This document shows, in pieces, positions 43,718 through 51,884 of a DNA stretch of 64,000 nt. Source of the stretch: Ornithinimicrobium sediminis (GTDB taxonomy: Bacteria > Actinomycetota > Actinomycetes > Actinomycetales > Dermatophilaceae); the NCBI RefSeq assembly GCF_021272345.1, contig NZ_JAJSDQ010000002.1, forward strand, positions 496,001-560,000, in the 5' to 3' direction. Each line of letters begins with the position of its first letter. Position 1 is the stretch's first letter. The position numbers and the translations under genes are program-made. The notes under the pieces were generated by a model. It worked only from the letters and a program-made list of their open reading frames with translations. It searched no databases and was not told the origin of the DNA.

Positions 43718-44992
43718 TCAGGTCTTGACGGTCAGGTGCGGGGGGAGATGGGTGAGCAGCTCGGCATGGTCCTCCTGCACGAGCACGGACTGGGACACCT
43801 CGTAGCCCCAGCCGTCCATCCACATCCCGAGGATCACGTGGAAGGCCATGCCGGCCTCCAGCACGCTCTCCTCCTCGGCGCGCAGGCTGATCGTGTGCTC
43901 ACCCCAGTCGGGGGGGTAGCCGATGCCGATGGAGTAGCCGATCCGCGACTCCTTGACCAGGCCGTGCCGGCCGATGGCCTCGCGGAAGGCCCGGTGGACG
44001 TCCCGTCCGCTGGCCCCGGCGCGGATGGTCGCGAGCGCGGCCTCCATACCCTCGGCGGTGGCGTCCGCGCAGTGCGCCAGCCGGTCCGGTGGGGTGCCCA
44101 GCGAGACGGTGCGGGCCAGGGGGGCGTGGTAGCGCCGGTAGACCCCGGCCAGCTCCACGGTCGTCGCCTCGTGGGCGCGCAGCCGCAGGTCCGACCACGT
44201 CAGGTGCGGGGTGCCGGCGGTGATGCCGGTGGGGAGCATCGGCACGATCGCCGGGTAGTCCCCGCCCAGCGTGCGCGCTCCGAGCGTCTGGGCGTACTGG
44301 ATCTCGGCGACCACGTCGCACTGCCGGCGGCCCACGGCGATGTTCTCGATGGCCACCTGCATGACCCGCTCGGCGATCTCGCCGGCGACCCGCAGCATGT
44401 CCTGCTCCGCCGCGGACTTCACCACCCGCACCCAGTTGACGAGCTCATGGCTGTCGACCATCGTCGCGCTCGGCAGCGCCTGCCAGAGTGCGAGGAAGCC
44501 ACGCGCCGAGAAGTAGTGGGCGTCCAGCTCGGCCGCGACGACCATCTCGGAGCTGTTGGAGACGAGCCCGAGCTCGACGGCCGTGGCCGCGATCCAGTCG
44601 TAGGGGTGCACGTCAGGGCGGTGCACGTAGGTCTCCGGGTAGCCGTGGACGTGGTCCGGGGGGAGGTATGCCGTGTGGGTCGCACCCTGGGCGTCCATGG
44701 CCCTGGCGAACAGGTGCGGCGTCCCGGTCGCCGGCACCACCAGGCACTGCGGCATGTAGAAGGACCAGGCGTTGTACCCCGTGAGGTAGTAGAGGTTGGC
44801 GGGGTCGGCGACGACGAGCGCCCCGAACCCCCGCTCGGCCATCACCGACTGGACCCGGACCAGGCGTTGCTCGTACTCCACCACCGGGAACGGTCTGGAC
44901 CAGAGCTGGTCGTGCTCGACCATGCCCACGTCGCCGTCCCCCACCACGGTCAGCCGGTCCTCGCTGAGGTCCCCCTCGGTGAACGTGCTCAT
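43718..44992 (-). CDS. doeA: ectoine hydrolase-like M24 protein (DoeA/EutD)
   Basis: The 424-residue protein has a creatinase N-terminal domain (VADPANLYYLTGYNAWSFYM) and a pita-bread C-terminal domain. Segments characteristic of DoeA/EutD are GGDYPAIVPMLPTG, PHLTW, YRRYHAPLARTVSLGTPP and IGYPPDWGEHTISLR. Metal ligands of true M24 aminopeptidases are largely replaced, as in ectoine hydrolases. DoeA opens the ectoine ring to N-acetyl-2,4-diaminobutyrate. The gene is coupled to the EutA-like gene by ATGA. Hydroxyectoine or a related cyclic amidine is an alternative substrate. Confidence 0.82.
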   Translation of the reverse strand: MSTFTEGDLSEDRLTVVGDGDVGMVEHDQLWSRPFPVVEYEQRLVRVQSVMAERGFGALVVADPANLYYLTGYNAWSFYMPQCLVVPATGTPHLFARAMDAQGATHTAYLPPDHVHGYPETYVHRPDVHPYDWIAATAVELGLVSNSSEMVVAAELDAHYFSARGFLALWQALPSATMVDSHELVNWVRVVKSAAEQDMLRVAGEIAERVMQVAIENIAVGRRQCDVVAEIQYAQTLGARTLGGDYPAIVPMLPTGITAGTPHLTWSDLRLRAHEATTVELAGVYRRYHAPLARTVSLGTPPDRLAHCADATAEGMEAALATIRAGASGRDVHRAFREAIGRHGLVKESRIGYSIGIGYPPDWGEHTISLRAEEESVLEAGMAFHVILGMWMDGWGYEVSQSVLVQEDHAELLTHLPPHLTVKT

Positions 44993-45801
44993 GCCATCAC
45001 CCCGGGTGGGCGCAGGACGCGCGGCGGCCGTGGGGCGGAGGCCAGTGCCTGGGTCGGCGTGCTGAGCTCGAGCCCGACCGCGGCCAGGGCGGCCCACAGG
45101 GTGACCTGGTTGGAGGACAGCACCGGCAGCCCCAGCTCGGCCTCGAGCGAGCCGAGGATGTCGAAGGTGGGCACGTTGGTGCACGACACGAAGACGGCCT
45201 CGGCCCCGGGCACGACGCAGCCGCGGACCATATGGGAGACCTGCTCGTAGTTCAGGGCCCAGATGCGCTCGGTGAGCCCGAGGAACGAGCACGAGACGAC
45301 CTCGATGCCGGCGGCGGCGAGGAACGCGCGCAGCCGTCCGGTCACGAGGTCGTCGTACGGCGTGGCCACCGCCAGCCGGCGCACCTGCAGCGCTGTCAGC
45401 GCGTCGACGAGGGCCCCGCTGGTCGTGACCGCCCGGGGGACACCGGCGGACTCGATCGCCTGCCGAAGGGCGACCTCACCGGTGCTTCCTCGCACGAACG
45501 ACCCGGACGTGCAGGCGTAGGCGACGACGTCCGGAGCTGTCTCGGTGATGGTCCGGGTGCAGGTGTGGAGCACCGTGGCCGCACTGACGACCTCGGCCTG
45601 GCTGACGGAGACCGGCAGCTGCTGGTGCGGGGTGCGCGTGAGCAGCAGGTTGACGGAGTCGGGCACCCAGCGCCAGAGCTCGCGGTCGAGGGCGAAGTCG
45701 TAGGGGGCGATCACACCGACCCCGACGCTGCCGATCGGGGTGACCGGCTTGGCGGAGGTGTCGGGGGCCGGCAGCCAGGCCCCGGTCACATCTGCGTTCA
45801 T
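44989..45801 (-). CDS. eutA: EutA/maleate-isomerase-like protein with both catalytic cysteines
   Basis: The 270-residue protein carries VVAYACTSGSFVRGS (first cysteine) and AVFVSCTNVPTFDIL (second cysteine), the pair used by maleate cis-trans isomerases and conserved in EutA of ectoine-utilisation operons. The C-terminal SSNQVTLWAAL loop matches. It heads the operon with doeA, an aminotransferase and the M20 deacylase. EutA's reaction is not firmly established; a role in handling hydroxyectoine-derived intermediates has been proposed. The ATTGTTGACAAT site is 25 bases before the start. Confidence 0.78.
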   Translation of the reverse strand: MNADVTGAWLPAPDTSAKPVTPIGSVGVGVIAPYDFALDRELWRWVPDSVNLLLTRTPHQQLPVSVSQAEVVSAATVLHTCTRTITETAPDVVAYACTSGSFVRGSTGEVALRQAIESAGVPRAVTTSGALVDALTALQVRRLAVATPYDDLVTGRLRAFLAAAGIEVVSCSFLGLTERIWALNYEQVSHMVRGCVVPGAEAVFVSCTNVPTFDILGSLEAELGLPVLSSNQVTLWAALAAVGLELSTPTQALASAPRPPRVLRPPGVMA

Positions 45802-45825
45802 TGGCGCATCCTGCCGTGCCCGCGG

Positions 45826-45837
45826 ATTGTTGACAAT
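45826..45837. promoter_or_regulatory. GntR-type operator, copy 3 (ATTGTTGACAAT)
   Basis: This is a one-base variant of the palindromes at 31309 and 34312. It lies in the 63-base gap between the divergent eutA-like and D-2-hydroxyacid dehydrogenase operons, 25 and 27 bases from their starts. Confidence 0.7.
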
Positions 45838-45864
45838 AAGACACACCCTACCTACGTTGGCGCG

Positions 45865-46845
45865 GTGAGCCGCAGACCCGTTGTCGTCGTGCTCGGCGAG
45901 CACGCCCAGGACCGGCCAGAGCACCTGGAACCCATCGCAGACCGGGTCGAGCTGCGGTTCACCGACGAGCACGGGCTGCCCGACGCGGTGCAGGGAGCAG
46001 AGGTCCTCTTCCTCTGGCACTTCTTCTCGACGGCCGTGCAGGACGTCTGGGCGCAGTGCACCGGGCTGCGCTGGATCCACGTCGCGGCGGCCGGTGTCGA
46101 CAAGCTGGTCTTCCCCGCGCTCGCCGCCTCGGACGTGGTGGTCACCAACGCGCGTGGGGTCTTCGACCGGCCGATCGCCGAATACGTCCTCGGTGCGGTC
46201 CTCGCGCACGCCAAGCAGACCCACCTGAGCCACGACCTGCAGCGACGACACGTCTGGCGGCATCGGGAGACCCGCTCGGCCAAGGGTGCCCACGCCATGG
46301 TGGTCGGCACCGGCGGCATCGGGCGCGAGACCGCCCGGCTGCTGCGCGCCGTGGGCATGCGCGTCACGGGTGCCGGCCGCACGGCGCGCACCGACGACCC
46401 CGACTTCGGCACCGTCGTGCCCAGCCACGCGCTGGTCGAGCACCTGGGCGACGTGGACTACCTCGTCAACGCCGCCCCCCTCACCCCGGCGACGCGCGGC
46501 CTGGTCGACGCGGCGGTGCTCACCGCCCTACCGGCCCACGCGCACCTGGTCAACGTCGGCAGGGGTGAGTCGGTCGTCACCGACGACCTCGTCGCGGCGC
46601 TGCGGGCGGGCAGCCTGGACGGCGTGAGCCTGGACGTCGTCGACCCCGAGCCGCTGCCGGAGGACTCCCCGCTGTGGGACCTGCCGGGTGTGGTCATCAC
46701 CCCGCACATGAGCGGTGACGTCGTGGGGTGGCGTGACACGCTGGCCCGCCAGTTCGTCGCCAACGCCGAGCGCTGGCTCGACGGCCGGCCGCTGCGCAAC
46801 GTGGTGGACACCCGCCTGGGCTACGTGCCCGGCGGCGGGCGATGA
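45865..46845 (+). CDS. D-2-hydroxyacid dehydrogenase
   Basis: The GTG at 45865 gives 326 residues. The NAD domain has VVGTGGIGRETARLL. The catalytic set is arginine in VNVGRGESVV, glutamate in DVVDPEPLPEDSPLW and histidine in ITPHMSG. The family reduces 2-keto acids or oxidises D-2-hydroxy acids. With the FAD/Fe-S dehydrogenase under the same operator, the island may interconvert a keto and a D-hydroxy acid. It begins a three-gene operon with amidase and DUF3830. Confidence 0.9.
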   Translation: MSRRPVVVVLGEHAQDRPEHLEPIADRVELRFTDEHGLPDAVQGAEVLFLWHFFSTAVQDVWAQCTGLRWIHVAAAGVDKLVFPALAASDVVVTNARGVFDRPIAEYVLGAVLAHAKQTHLSHDLQRRHVWRHRETRSAKGAHAMVVGTGGIGRETARLLRAVGMRVTGAGRTARTDDPDFGTVVPSHALVEHLGDVDYLVNAAPLTPATRGLVDAAVLTALPAHAHLVNVGRGESVVTDDLVAALRAGSLDGVSLDVVDPEPLPEDSPLWDLPGVVITPHMSGDVVGWRDTLARQFVANAERWLDGRPLRNVVDTRLGYVPGGGR

Positions 46846-46858
46846 GCGGGGGCGTGCG

Positions 46859-48277
46859 ATGAGCGGACCGCGCGGGCTCAGCGCCACCGAGCTGCACGAC
46901 GCGTATGCCGCCGGCACGCTCGACCCGGTCACGGCGTGCGAGGACGCGTTGGCGGCGGTCACGGAGCACGACCCGGTGGTCAACGCGGTGGTGAGCACCG
47001 AGCGGGAGGCTGCGCTCGCCGCGGCTCACGCCTCGGCGCGGCGGTGGCAGGAGGGTCGGCCGCTCGGTCCCGCCGACGGCGTCCCCACCACCGTCAAGGA
47101 CATCTTCCTCACGCGCGACCGGCCGACCCTGCGGGGAAGCCTGCTGGTGGACGCTGCGGGGCCGTGGCTCGAGGACGCGCCCGCCGTGGCCAGGCTGCGG
47201 GAGGGCGGGGCCGTCGTGATCGGTCGCACCACCACCCCGGAGTTTGCGTGGAAGGGCACGACCGACTCGCTGCGGCACGGCGTCACCCGCAACCCGTGGG
47301 ACCCACAGCTCACGCCGGGAGGGTCCAGCGGCGGGTCGGCTGCTGCCGTGGCCCTCGGCATGGGTGCCTGGTCCATCGGCACCGACGGAGGCGGGTCGGT
47401 GCGCATCCCGGCGTCCTTCACGGGCACGGTGGCGCTCAAGCCGACCTACGGGCGGATCCCCCTGTGGCCGGCCAGCCCCTACGGCACCCTGGCCCACGCC
47501 GGGCCGATGACCCGGACGGTGCGTGACACCGCTGTGCTGCTCGACCTGGTCGGCGTCCCCGACGACCGCGACTGGTCGCACCTGGCGGCCGTGCCGGGCT
47601 CCACCTCGGCCACCCTCGACGCCGGAGTCGCCGGCCTGCGCGTCGCATGGTCGCCCGACCTGGGCTGGGGAGGTGTTGCGCCCGAGGTCCGCAGGCTGAC
47701 CACAGCCGCGGTCGACGTGCTGGCCACCCTGGGCGCCGAGGTGCAGGAGGTGCGTCCGCCCCTGGGGGACCTGTCCGTGCTCGAGGAGGCCTTCCACGTG
47801 CTGTGGTTCACCGGTGCCGCCAAGGTGCTGCGGGCCTACGGGGAGGGCGCTCTCGAGCGGGTCGACCCCGGCCTGGCCGAGCAGGTGCGCCGCTACGCCG
47901 GTGCCACGGCTCAGGACTACCTCGACGCCACGGCGGTGCGGATGGAGCTGGGCCGCGCGATGGGACAGCTCCATCGCAGCCACGACGTGCTCGTCTGCCC
48001 GACCGTGCCGGTGGCCCCCTTCCCGGCAGACAGGTCGGCACCGCCGGGGTGGCCCAGCGACCTGTGGACCTCGTGGACGCCCTTCACCTACCCGTTCAAC
48101 ATGACGCAGCAGCCGGCGCTCAGTGTGCCCTGCGGGTTCACCGCCGACGGGCTGCCCGTCGGCCTGCAGGTGGTGGGCCCACGGCACAGGGATGCCCTCG
48201 TGCTGCGCGTGGGTCACGCCTACGAGCACGCCACCGACTGGCAGACCCGACGCCCACCCATGGCAGGAGCACGATGA
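46859..48277 (+). CDS. amidase signature-family hydrolase
   Basis: This 472-residue protein has the Ser-cisSer-Lys triad: lysine in PTTVKDIFLT, the glycine/serine-rich TPGGSSGGSAAAVALGMG and the nucleophile serine in TDGGGSVRIPASF. The C-terminal NMTQQPALSVPCGF fits the family. Amidases of this type cleave linear amides; the substrate could be an N-acyl or carboxamide intermediate. It overlaps DUF3830 by ATGA. The ATG at 46859 is preceded by a short near-duplicate (gatgagcgg) at 46840. Confidence 0.9.
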   Translation: MSGPRGLSATELHDAYAAGTLDPVTACEDALAAVTEHDPVVNAVVSTEREAALAAAHASARRWQEGRPLGPADGVPTTVKDIFLTRDRPTLRGSLLVDAAGPWLEDAPAVARLREGGAVVIGRTTTPEFAWKGTTDSLRHGVTRNPWDPQLTPGGSSGGSAAAVALGMGAWSIGTDGGGSVRIPASFTGTVALKPTYGRIPLWPASPYGTLAHAGPMTRTVRDTAVLLDLVGVPDDRDWSHLAAVPGSTSATLDAGVAGLRVAWSPDLGWGGVAPEVRRLTTAAVDVLATLGAEVQEVRPPLGDLSVLEEAFHVLWFTGAAKVLRAYGEGALERVDPGLAEQVRRYAGATAQDYLDATAVRMELGRAMGQLHRSHDVLVCPTVPVAPFPADRSAPPGWPSDLWTSWTPFTYPFNMTQQPALSVPCGFTADGLPVGLQVVGPRHRDALVLRVGHAYEHATDWQTRRPPMAGAR

Positions 48278-48780
48278 GCACCCACGTGAGGATCACCCTG
48301 GAGCAGCGTGGCGTGAGCTGCGTCGCTCGGCTGCTGGAGCAGGAGGCGCCCCGCACGTGCGCCGCGGTGCTGGCGGCCCTGCCCCTCGCGGCGCAGGTCT
48401 ACCACGGCAAGTACGCGCGCAACGAGATCTACGCCCTCTTCCCCCAGTTCGCCGAGCAGGACCCCGGTGCCGAGAACACCACGGTCACGCCCATCCCGGG
48501 TGACCTGTGCTGGTTCACCTTCTCCGGCGACGACCTGGGCAACCCGGCCTACGGGTACGAGACCGAGCAGGAGCACCGGGCCCAGGGCGCCATCGTGGAC
48601 CTCGCCCTCTTCTACGGTCGCAACAACCTGCTGGTCAACGGGGACCAGGGATGGGTGCCGGGCAACGTCTTCGGCACCGTGGTGGAGGGCCTGGAGCAGA
48701 TGGCGCATGCCTGCCAGGACCTGTGGATGGGCGGGGTGCGGGGGGAGTCGCTGCGCGTCGAGGTCGTCGACGGCGGCTGA
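48274..48780 (+). CDS. DUF3830 protein (cyclophilin-like fold)
   Basis: This 168-residue protein matches DUF3830: VRITLEQRGVSCVARLLEQE, RTCAAVLAALPL, HGKYARNEIYALFPQF and the closing GNVFGTVVEGLEQM. Structural members have a cyclophilin-like barrel, with no known activity. It recurs beside amidases and EutA/racemase-family genes, so it is probably an auxiliary or catalytic part of the same pathway. It is translationally coupled to the amidase. Confidence 0.85.
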   Translation: MSTHVRITLEQRGVSCVARLLEQEAPRTCAAVLAALPLAAQVYHGKYARNEIYALFPQFAEQDPGAENTTVTPIPGDLCWFTFSGDDLGNPAYGYETEQEHRAQGAIVDLALFYGRNNLLVNGDQGWVPGNVFGTVVEGLEQMAHACQDLWMGGVRGESLRVEVVDGG

Positions 48781-48807
48781 GCCGGCGGGGCGTGGCACAG
48801 TTGGGGC

Positions 48808-49692
48808 ATGAGCCAACAGCCAGGGTGGTACGACGACCCGCAGGACAACGCCCTGCTCCGCTACTGGGACGGGGTCCAGTGGACCCAGCACACCAGCCCG
48901 CGGGTGCGCCCCGACCTCGACCAGGCCGGCCAGTCCGGTGGCTACCCCCAGGGGTCCGCCGGGCAGACCTCGGCCGGGCAGGGGGGCCGGCCCTCCGGCC
49001 AGCAGGGGTACGGCCAGCAGCCCTACGGCCAGCAGGGGTACGGCCAGCAGCCCTACGGCCAGCAGGGGTACGGGCAGCAGGGCAACCAGCAGTGGGGTGC
49101 GCAGCAGGGCGGCTGGAACCAGCCGATGCCCGGCTACGCAGGCATGCAGGAAGGGCCCGTCACGCCGGACGGCCAGCGCCTGGCGGGGTGGGGTCGGCGT
49201 CTCCTGGCCCGCATCATCGACGGGCTTGTCCTGGGCATCCTCGGTCTGCTGGTCTTCCCCCTCGTTGCCCCGAACGTGATCGAGGACATGAGCTCCTGGT
49301 TCGAGGAGGTCATGGCAGTCACGGAGGGAGGGTCGTCGGCCGTCCCGGACCTGCCCGACCGCTTCTACTCCCAGCTGGCGACCTTCACCCTGGCCTCCGC
49401 CCTGCTGGCGCTGGCCTACGAGGTGGTCCTGCTCAAGACGGCCTCGGGCACCCTCGGCAAGCTGGCCCTCGGCATGCGCGTGCGCCTGCGCGACGAGCCC
49501 GGCTCCTTGGCCTGGAACACGGCGGCGCTGCGCGCCCTCGTGTGGCAGGGCCCGAGCCTGCTCGGCAGCGTACCCGTGGTGGGCTTCCTCGCCAGCATCT
49601 TCCCGGTCGTCAACGGGCTCTGGCCGCTGTGGGACGCCAAGAGGCAGTCCCTCAACGACAAGGCCGCGAAGACCAACGTCGTCCTGAAGTGA
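48808..49692 (+). CDS. RDD-family membrane protein with DUF2510 domain
   Basis: Of its 294 residues, 1-35 are the DUF2510 tryptophan motif ([20 protein letters not shown]). A Gly/Gln/Tyr-rich linker includes tandem [10 protein letters not shown]. An RDD domain then begins [20 protein letters not shown] with the namesake arginine and aspartates, followed by two more membrane helices and [16 protein letters not shown] proteins are proposed transporters or channels. The architecture is common in actinobacteria. Confidence 0.88.
   Translation: MSQQPGWYDDPQDNALLRYWDGVQWTQHTSPRVRPDLDQAGQSGGYPQGSAGQTSAGQGGRPSGQQGYGQQPYGQQGYGQQPYGQQGYGQQGNQQWGAQQGGWNQPMPGYAGMQEGPVTPDGQRLAGWGRRLLARIIDGLVLGILGLLVFPLVAPNVIEDMSSWFEEVMAVTEGGSSAVPDLPDRFYSQLATFTLASALLALAYEVVLLKTASGTLGKLALGMRVRLRDEPGSLAWNTAALRALVWQGPSLLGSVPVVGFLASIFPVVNGLWPLWDAKRQSLNDKAAKTNVVLK
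48997..49076 (+). repeat. 30-bp tandem repeat in the RDD protein linker
   Basis: Two exact 30-base copies (48997-49026, 49027-49056), beginning ggccagcaggggtacggcc, and a partial third encode [10 protein letters not shown]. Confidence 0.85.
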
Positions 49693-49695
49693 GGC

Positions 49696-50919
49696 TCAGC
49701 GGGCGGGCAGGACCCGTCCGCTGACCTCGCCGAGGCCGATGCGGTGGCCGCCGGCTCCGGGGGCCGACGCCGAGATCACCACCTCGTCGCCGTCCTGGAG
49801 GAAGGTGCGGGTGCTGCGGTCGGCCAGGGTGATGGGCTCCGTGCCGTTCCAGGTGAGCTCCAGGAGCGAGCCGCGGGTGTCGGGCTCCGCTCCTGACGTC
49901 GTGCCGGAGGCGAACAGGTCGCCGTCGGAGAGCGCGGCGCCGTTGACCGTCAGGTGGGCCAGCATCTGGGCGGGGGACCAGTACATCGTGCGGTAGGGCG
50001 GCCGGGCCACGAGCGTGCCGTTGACCCGCACCTCCATCGTGATGTCCAGGCCGTATGACGTCTCCTCGGTGCCGTGCAGATAGTCCAGGGGCGTCGGGTC
50101 CTGGGTGGGCAGCGGCACGTGCGCGGAGGCCAGGGCCTCCATCGGCGTCACCCAGGCGGCGAGCGAGGAGGCGAAGGACTTGCCGAGGAAGGGGCCCAGC
50201 GGGACGTACTCCCAGGCCTGGATGTCCCGCGCCGACCAGTCGTTGAACAGGGCGACCCCGAAGACGTGGCTCATGGCCTCGCCGACGGGCACCCGGGTGC
50301 CGACCTGCGTGGCACCCCCGACCACGAAGCCGAGCTCTGCCTCGATGTCGAGCCTGGTGCTGGGCCCGAAGACCGGAGCGGGGTCCTGGGGCCTCTTGCG
50401 CTGTCCCAGGGGGCGGACGATGTCGGTGCCCGACACGACGACCGTCGAGGAGCGGCCGTGGTAGCCGATCGGCAGGTGCTTCCAGTTGGGCGTCAGCGCA
50501 TCGCCGTCCGGGCGGAAGATCGACCCGACGTTGGAGGCGTGGTGCTCGCTGGCGTAGAAGTCGACGTAGTCGGCCACGTCGACCGGCAGGTGCAGGCGCA
50601 CCTCGTGGAGGTCCAGCAGGTGCGGCTCGACGTCCGGGCGGTGGCCGGGGTCGGTCAGCCGGTCCTGGAGCCAGGCCCGGGCGGCGGCCCACGTGGCGGG
50701 TCCTTCGGCCAGGAACGCGTTGAGGCTGGGCTGCTGAAGCGCGGTCGACCAGCTCACCCGGGCATCCGAGGCCAGGGCAGCCAGGTCGAGCACCCGGTCC
50801 CCCACGCGCACCCCGACGCGGCGGCGGTCCGGCGAGCCGCTGGTGCTGAAGACTCCGTAGGGCAGGTGGTGCAGCCCGAACGGGTGGTCGGCGGGCAGGT
50901 CCGGCAGGGTGGACGTCAT
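49696..50919 (-). CDS. fahA: fumarylacetoacetase
   Basis: The 407-residue protein has an SH3-like N-terminal domain and the FAH core. Signature segments are DYVDFYASEHHASNVGSIFR, WKHLPIGYHGRSSTVVVSG, the metal-binding IEAELGFVVGG and VALFNDWSARDIQAWEYVPL. It splits fumarylacetoacetate to fumarate and acetoacetate, the last step of tyrosine breakdown. It overlaps the upstream gene by ATGA and is divergent from hmgA. No maleylacetoacetate isomerase is visible nearby. Confidence 0.95.
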   Translation of the reverse strand: MTSTLPDLPADHPFGLHHLPYGVFSTSGSPDRRRVGVRVGDRVLDLAALASDARVSWSTALQQPSLNAFLAEGPATWAAARAWLQDRLTDPGHRPDVEPHLLDLHEVRLHLPVDVADYVDFYASEHHASNVGSIFRPDGDALTPNWKHLPIGYHGRSSTVVVSGTDIVRPLGQRKRPQDPAPVFGPSTRLDIEAELGFVVGGATQVGTRVPVGEAMSHVFGVALFNDWSARDIQAWEYVPLGPFLGKSFASSLAAWVTPMEALASAHVPLPTQDPTPLDYLHGTEETSYGLDITMEVRVNGTLVARPPYRTMYWSPAQMLAHLTVNGAALSDGDLFASGTTSGAEPDTRGSLLELTWNGTEPITLADRSTRTFLQDGDEVVISASAPGAGGHRIGLGEVSGRVLPAR

Positions 50920-51803
50920 ACGGGCTCCTCCTGGACGGTGGGGGCGGGGGCGACCAGGCCGAGCCTGGTGAGGTCGTGCAGCGGGTCGGTCACGTCGCAG
51001 CACCCGAACGAGGTGAACTGCTGGCGCAGCTGCTCCGCCTCCTCCGTGGTGAGGGCACGCAGCTCGTGGCACAGCGGCTCCGCGTCGCTGCGCTCCAGCA
51101 GCGCCGCCACCCGGTCACGTGGCTCCCCGGCCTGGGCCGCACGGGTGGCGGCCAGCACGTTGACCACGCCGTGCTGCCACTCGTGCAGGCCGTCGCCGAG
51201 GTCGACCGTCCCGGCGACCCCGTGGTGCAGCCCGCCGGTGAGCTTGAAGGTGAGGTCGCGGGAGGCGCAGGCGACGAGGAAGCCGGCCAGCGCCACGGCC
51301 CCGGGCAACGGACGTTCTGGGGTGCTCTGGGTGCGCAGCTTGGCCACGACCGGATGACCCTGTGCGCGGGCGCGGGCGAGGTCGTCGAGCGCGGCGTCGC
51401 GCAGGCGCGGGTCGGGGTCGACCTCCACGGCCAGGGGCAGCTGCCAGGGCAGAGCGTCACGCCAGTGCTCACCGTGCGTCACCTCGACCCCGACCATGCG
51501 GACGCAGGCGACGGGCTCCAGGGTCGCCATGGCCTCGTCCACGTCGGCCAGGACGGTGCCGGCCCGCGCGACGAGCACCGTGTCGACGGGCCGGTCGGCC
51601 GGGTGGGCCCGGGCGACGGTGGCGAGCAGCTCCGCGTGCACCGGGGCGACCAGCAGCGGACCGACGTGCTCGCCCCAGGGCTGGTCGCGCCTGCTCACGT
51701 GGGCACGCCAGGCGCGGTCCACGGGGGTGCGGGCGGGGGGGAAGACGGCCGCGTCGTCCACGAGGCGGGCGCTCAGCCGCGGGGAGGGCGTCGTCGTTGA
51801 CAT
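50916..51803 (-). CDS. conserved protein of unknown function in the homogentisate locus
   Basis: This 295-residue protein from the ATG at 51803 has no signal peptide or membrane span. Visible features are LSARLVDDAAVFPPARTPVD at the start, TFKLTGGLHHGVAG in the middle and FGCCDVTDPLHDLTRLGL at the end. Regular alpha/beta alternation suggests a TIM-barrel-like fold. It is co-translated with fahA (ATGA overlap) and divergent from hmgA. A missing maleylacetoacetate isomerase function is conceivable but not shown. I do not recognise a characterised family. Confidence 0.8.
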   Translation of the reverse strand: MSTTTPSPRLSARLVDDAAVFPPARTPVDRAWRAHVSRRDQPWGEHVGPLLVAPVHAELLATVARAHPADRPVDTVLVARAGTVLADVDEAMATLEPVACVRMVGVEVTHGEHWRDALPWQLPLAVEVDPDPRLRDAALDDLARARAQGHPVVAKLRTQSTPERPLPGAVALAGFLVACASRDLTFKLTGGLHHGVAGTVDLGDGLHEWQHGVVNVLAATRAAQAGEPRDRVAALLERSDAEPLCHELRALTTEEAEQLRQQFTSFGCCDVTDPLHDLTRLGLVAPAPTVQEEPV

Positions 51804-51847
51804 GCGTCTCACGCTACTGCATGGTGAAGTCGCATCGAGACGCTGTC

Positions 51848-51862
51848 GTCCGTTTATCGGAC
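51848..51862. promoter_or_regulatory. candidate operator between the fahA and hmgA operons
   Basis: GTCCG and CGGAC form an inverted repeat around TTTAT, the only AT-rich spot in the 81-base divergent intergenic region, 22 bases before the hmgA start. It may be a -10 region with an overlapping repressor site. Confidence 0.3.
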
Positions 51863-51884
51863 ACTTCTGCAGGAGAGGCGACAC

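Noticed and set aside
43718-44992. Xaa-Pro aminopeptidase
   Set aside because: The M24 fold is present, but the segments GGDYPAIVPMLPTG and YPPDWGEHTISLR follow the ectoine hydrolase subfamily and the neighbourhood supports that.
48997-49076. Possible CRISPR-like or regulatory repeat
   Set aside because: Two 30-bp copies in frame encoding a Gly/Gln linker of the RDD protein; no spacers.
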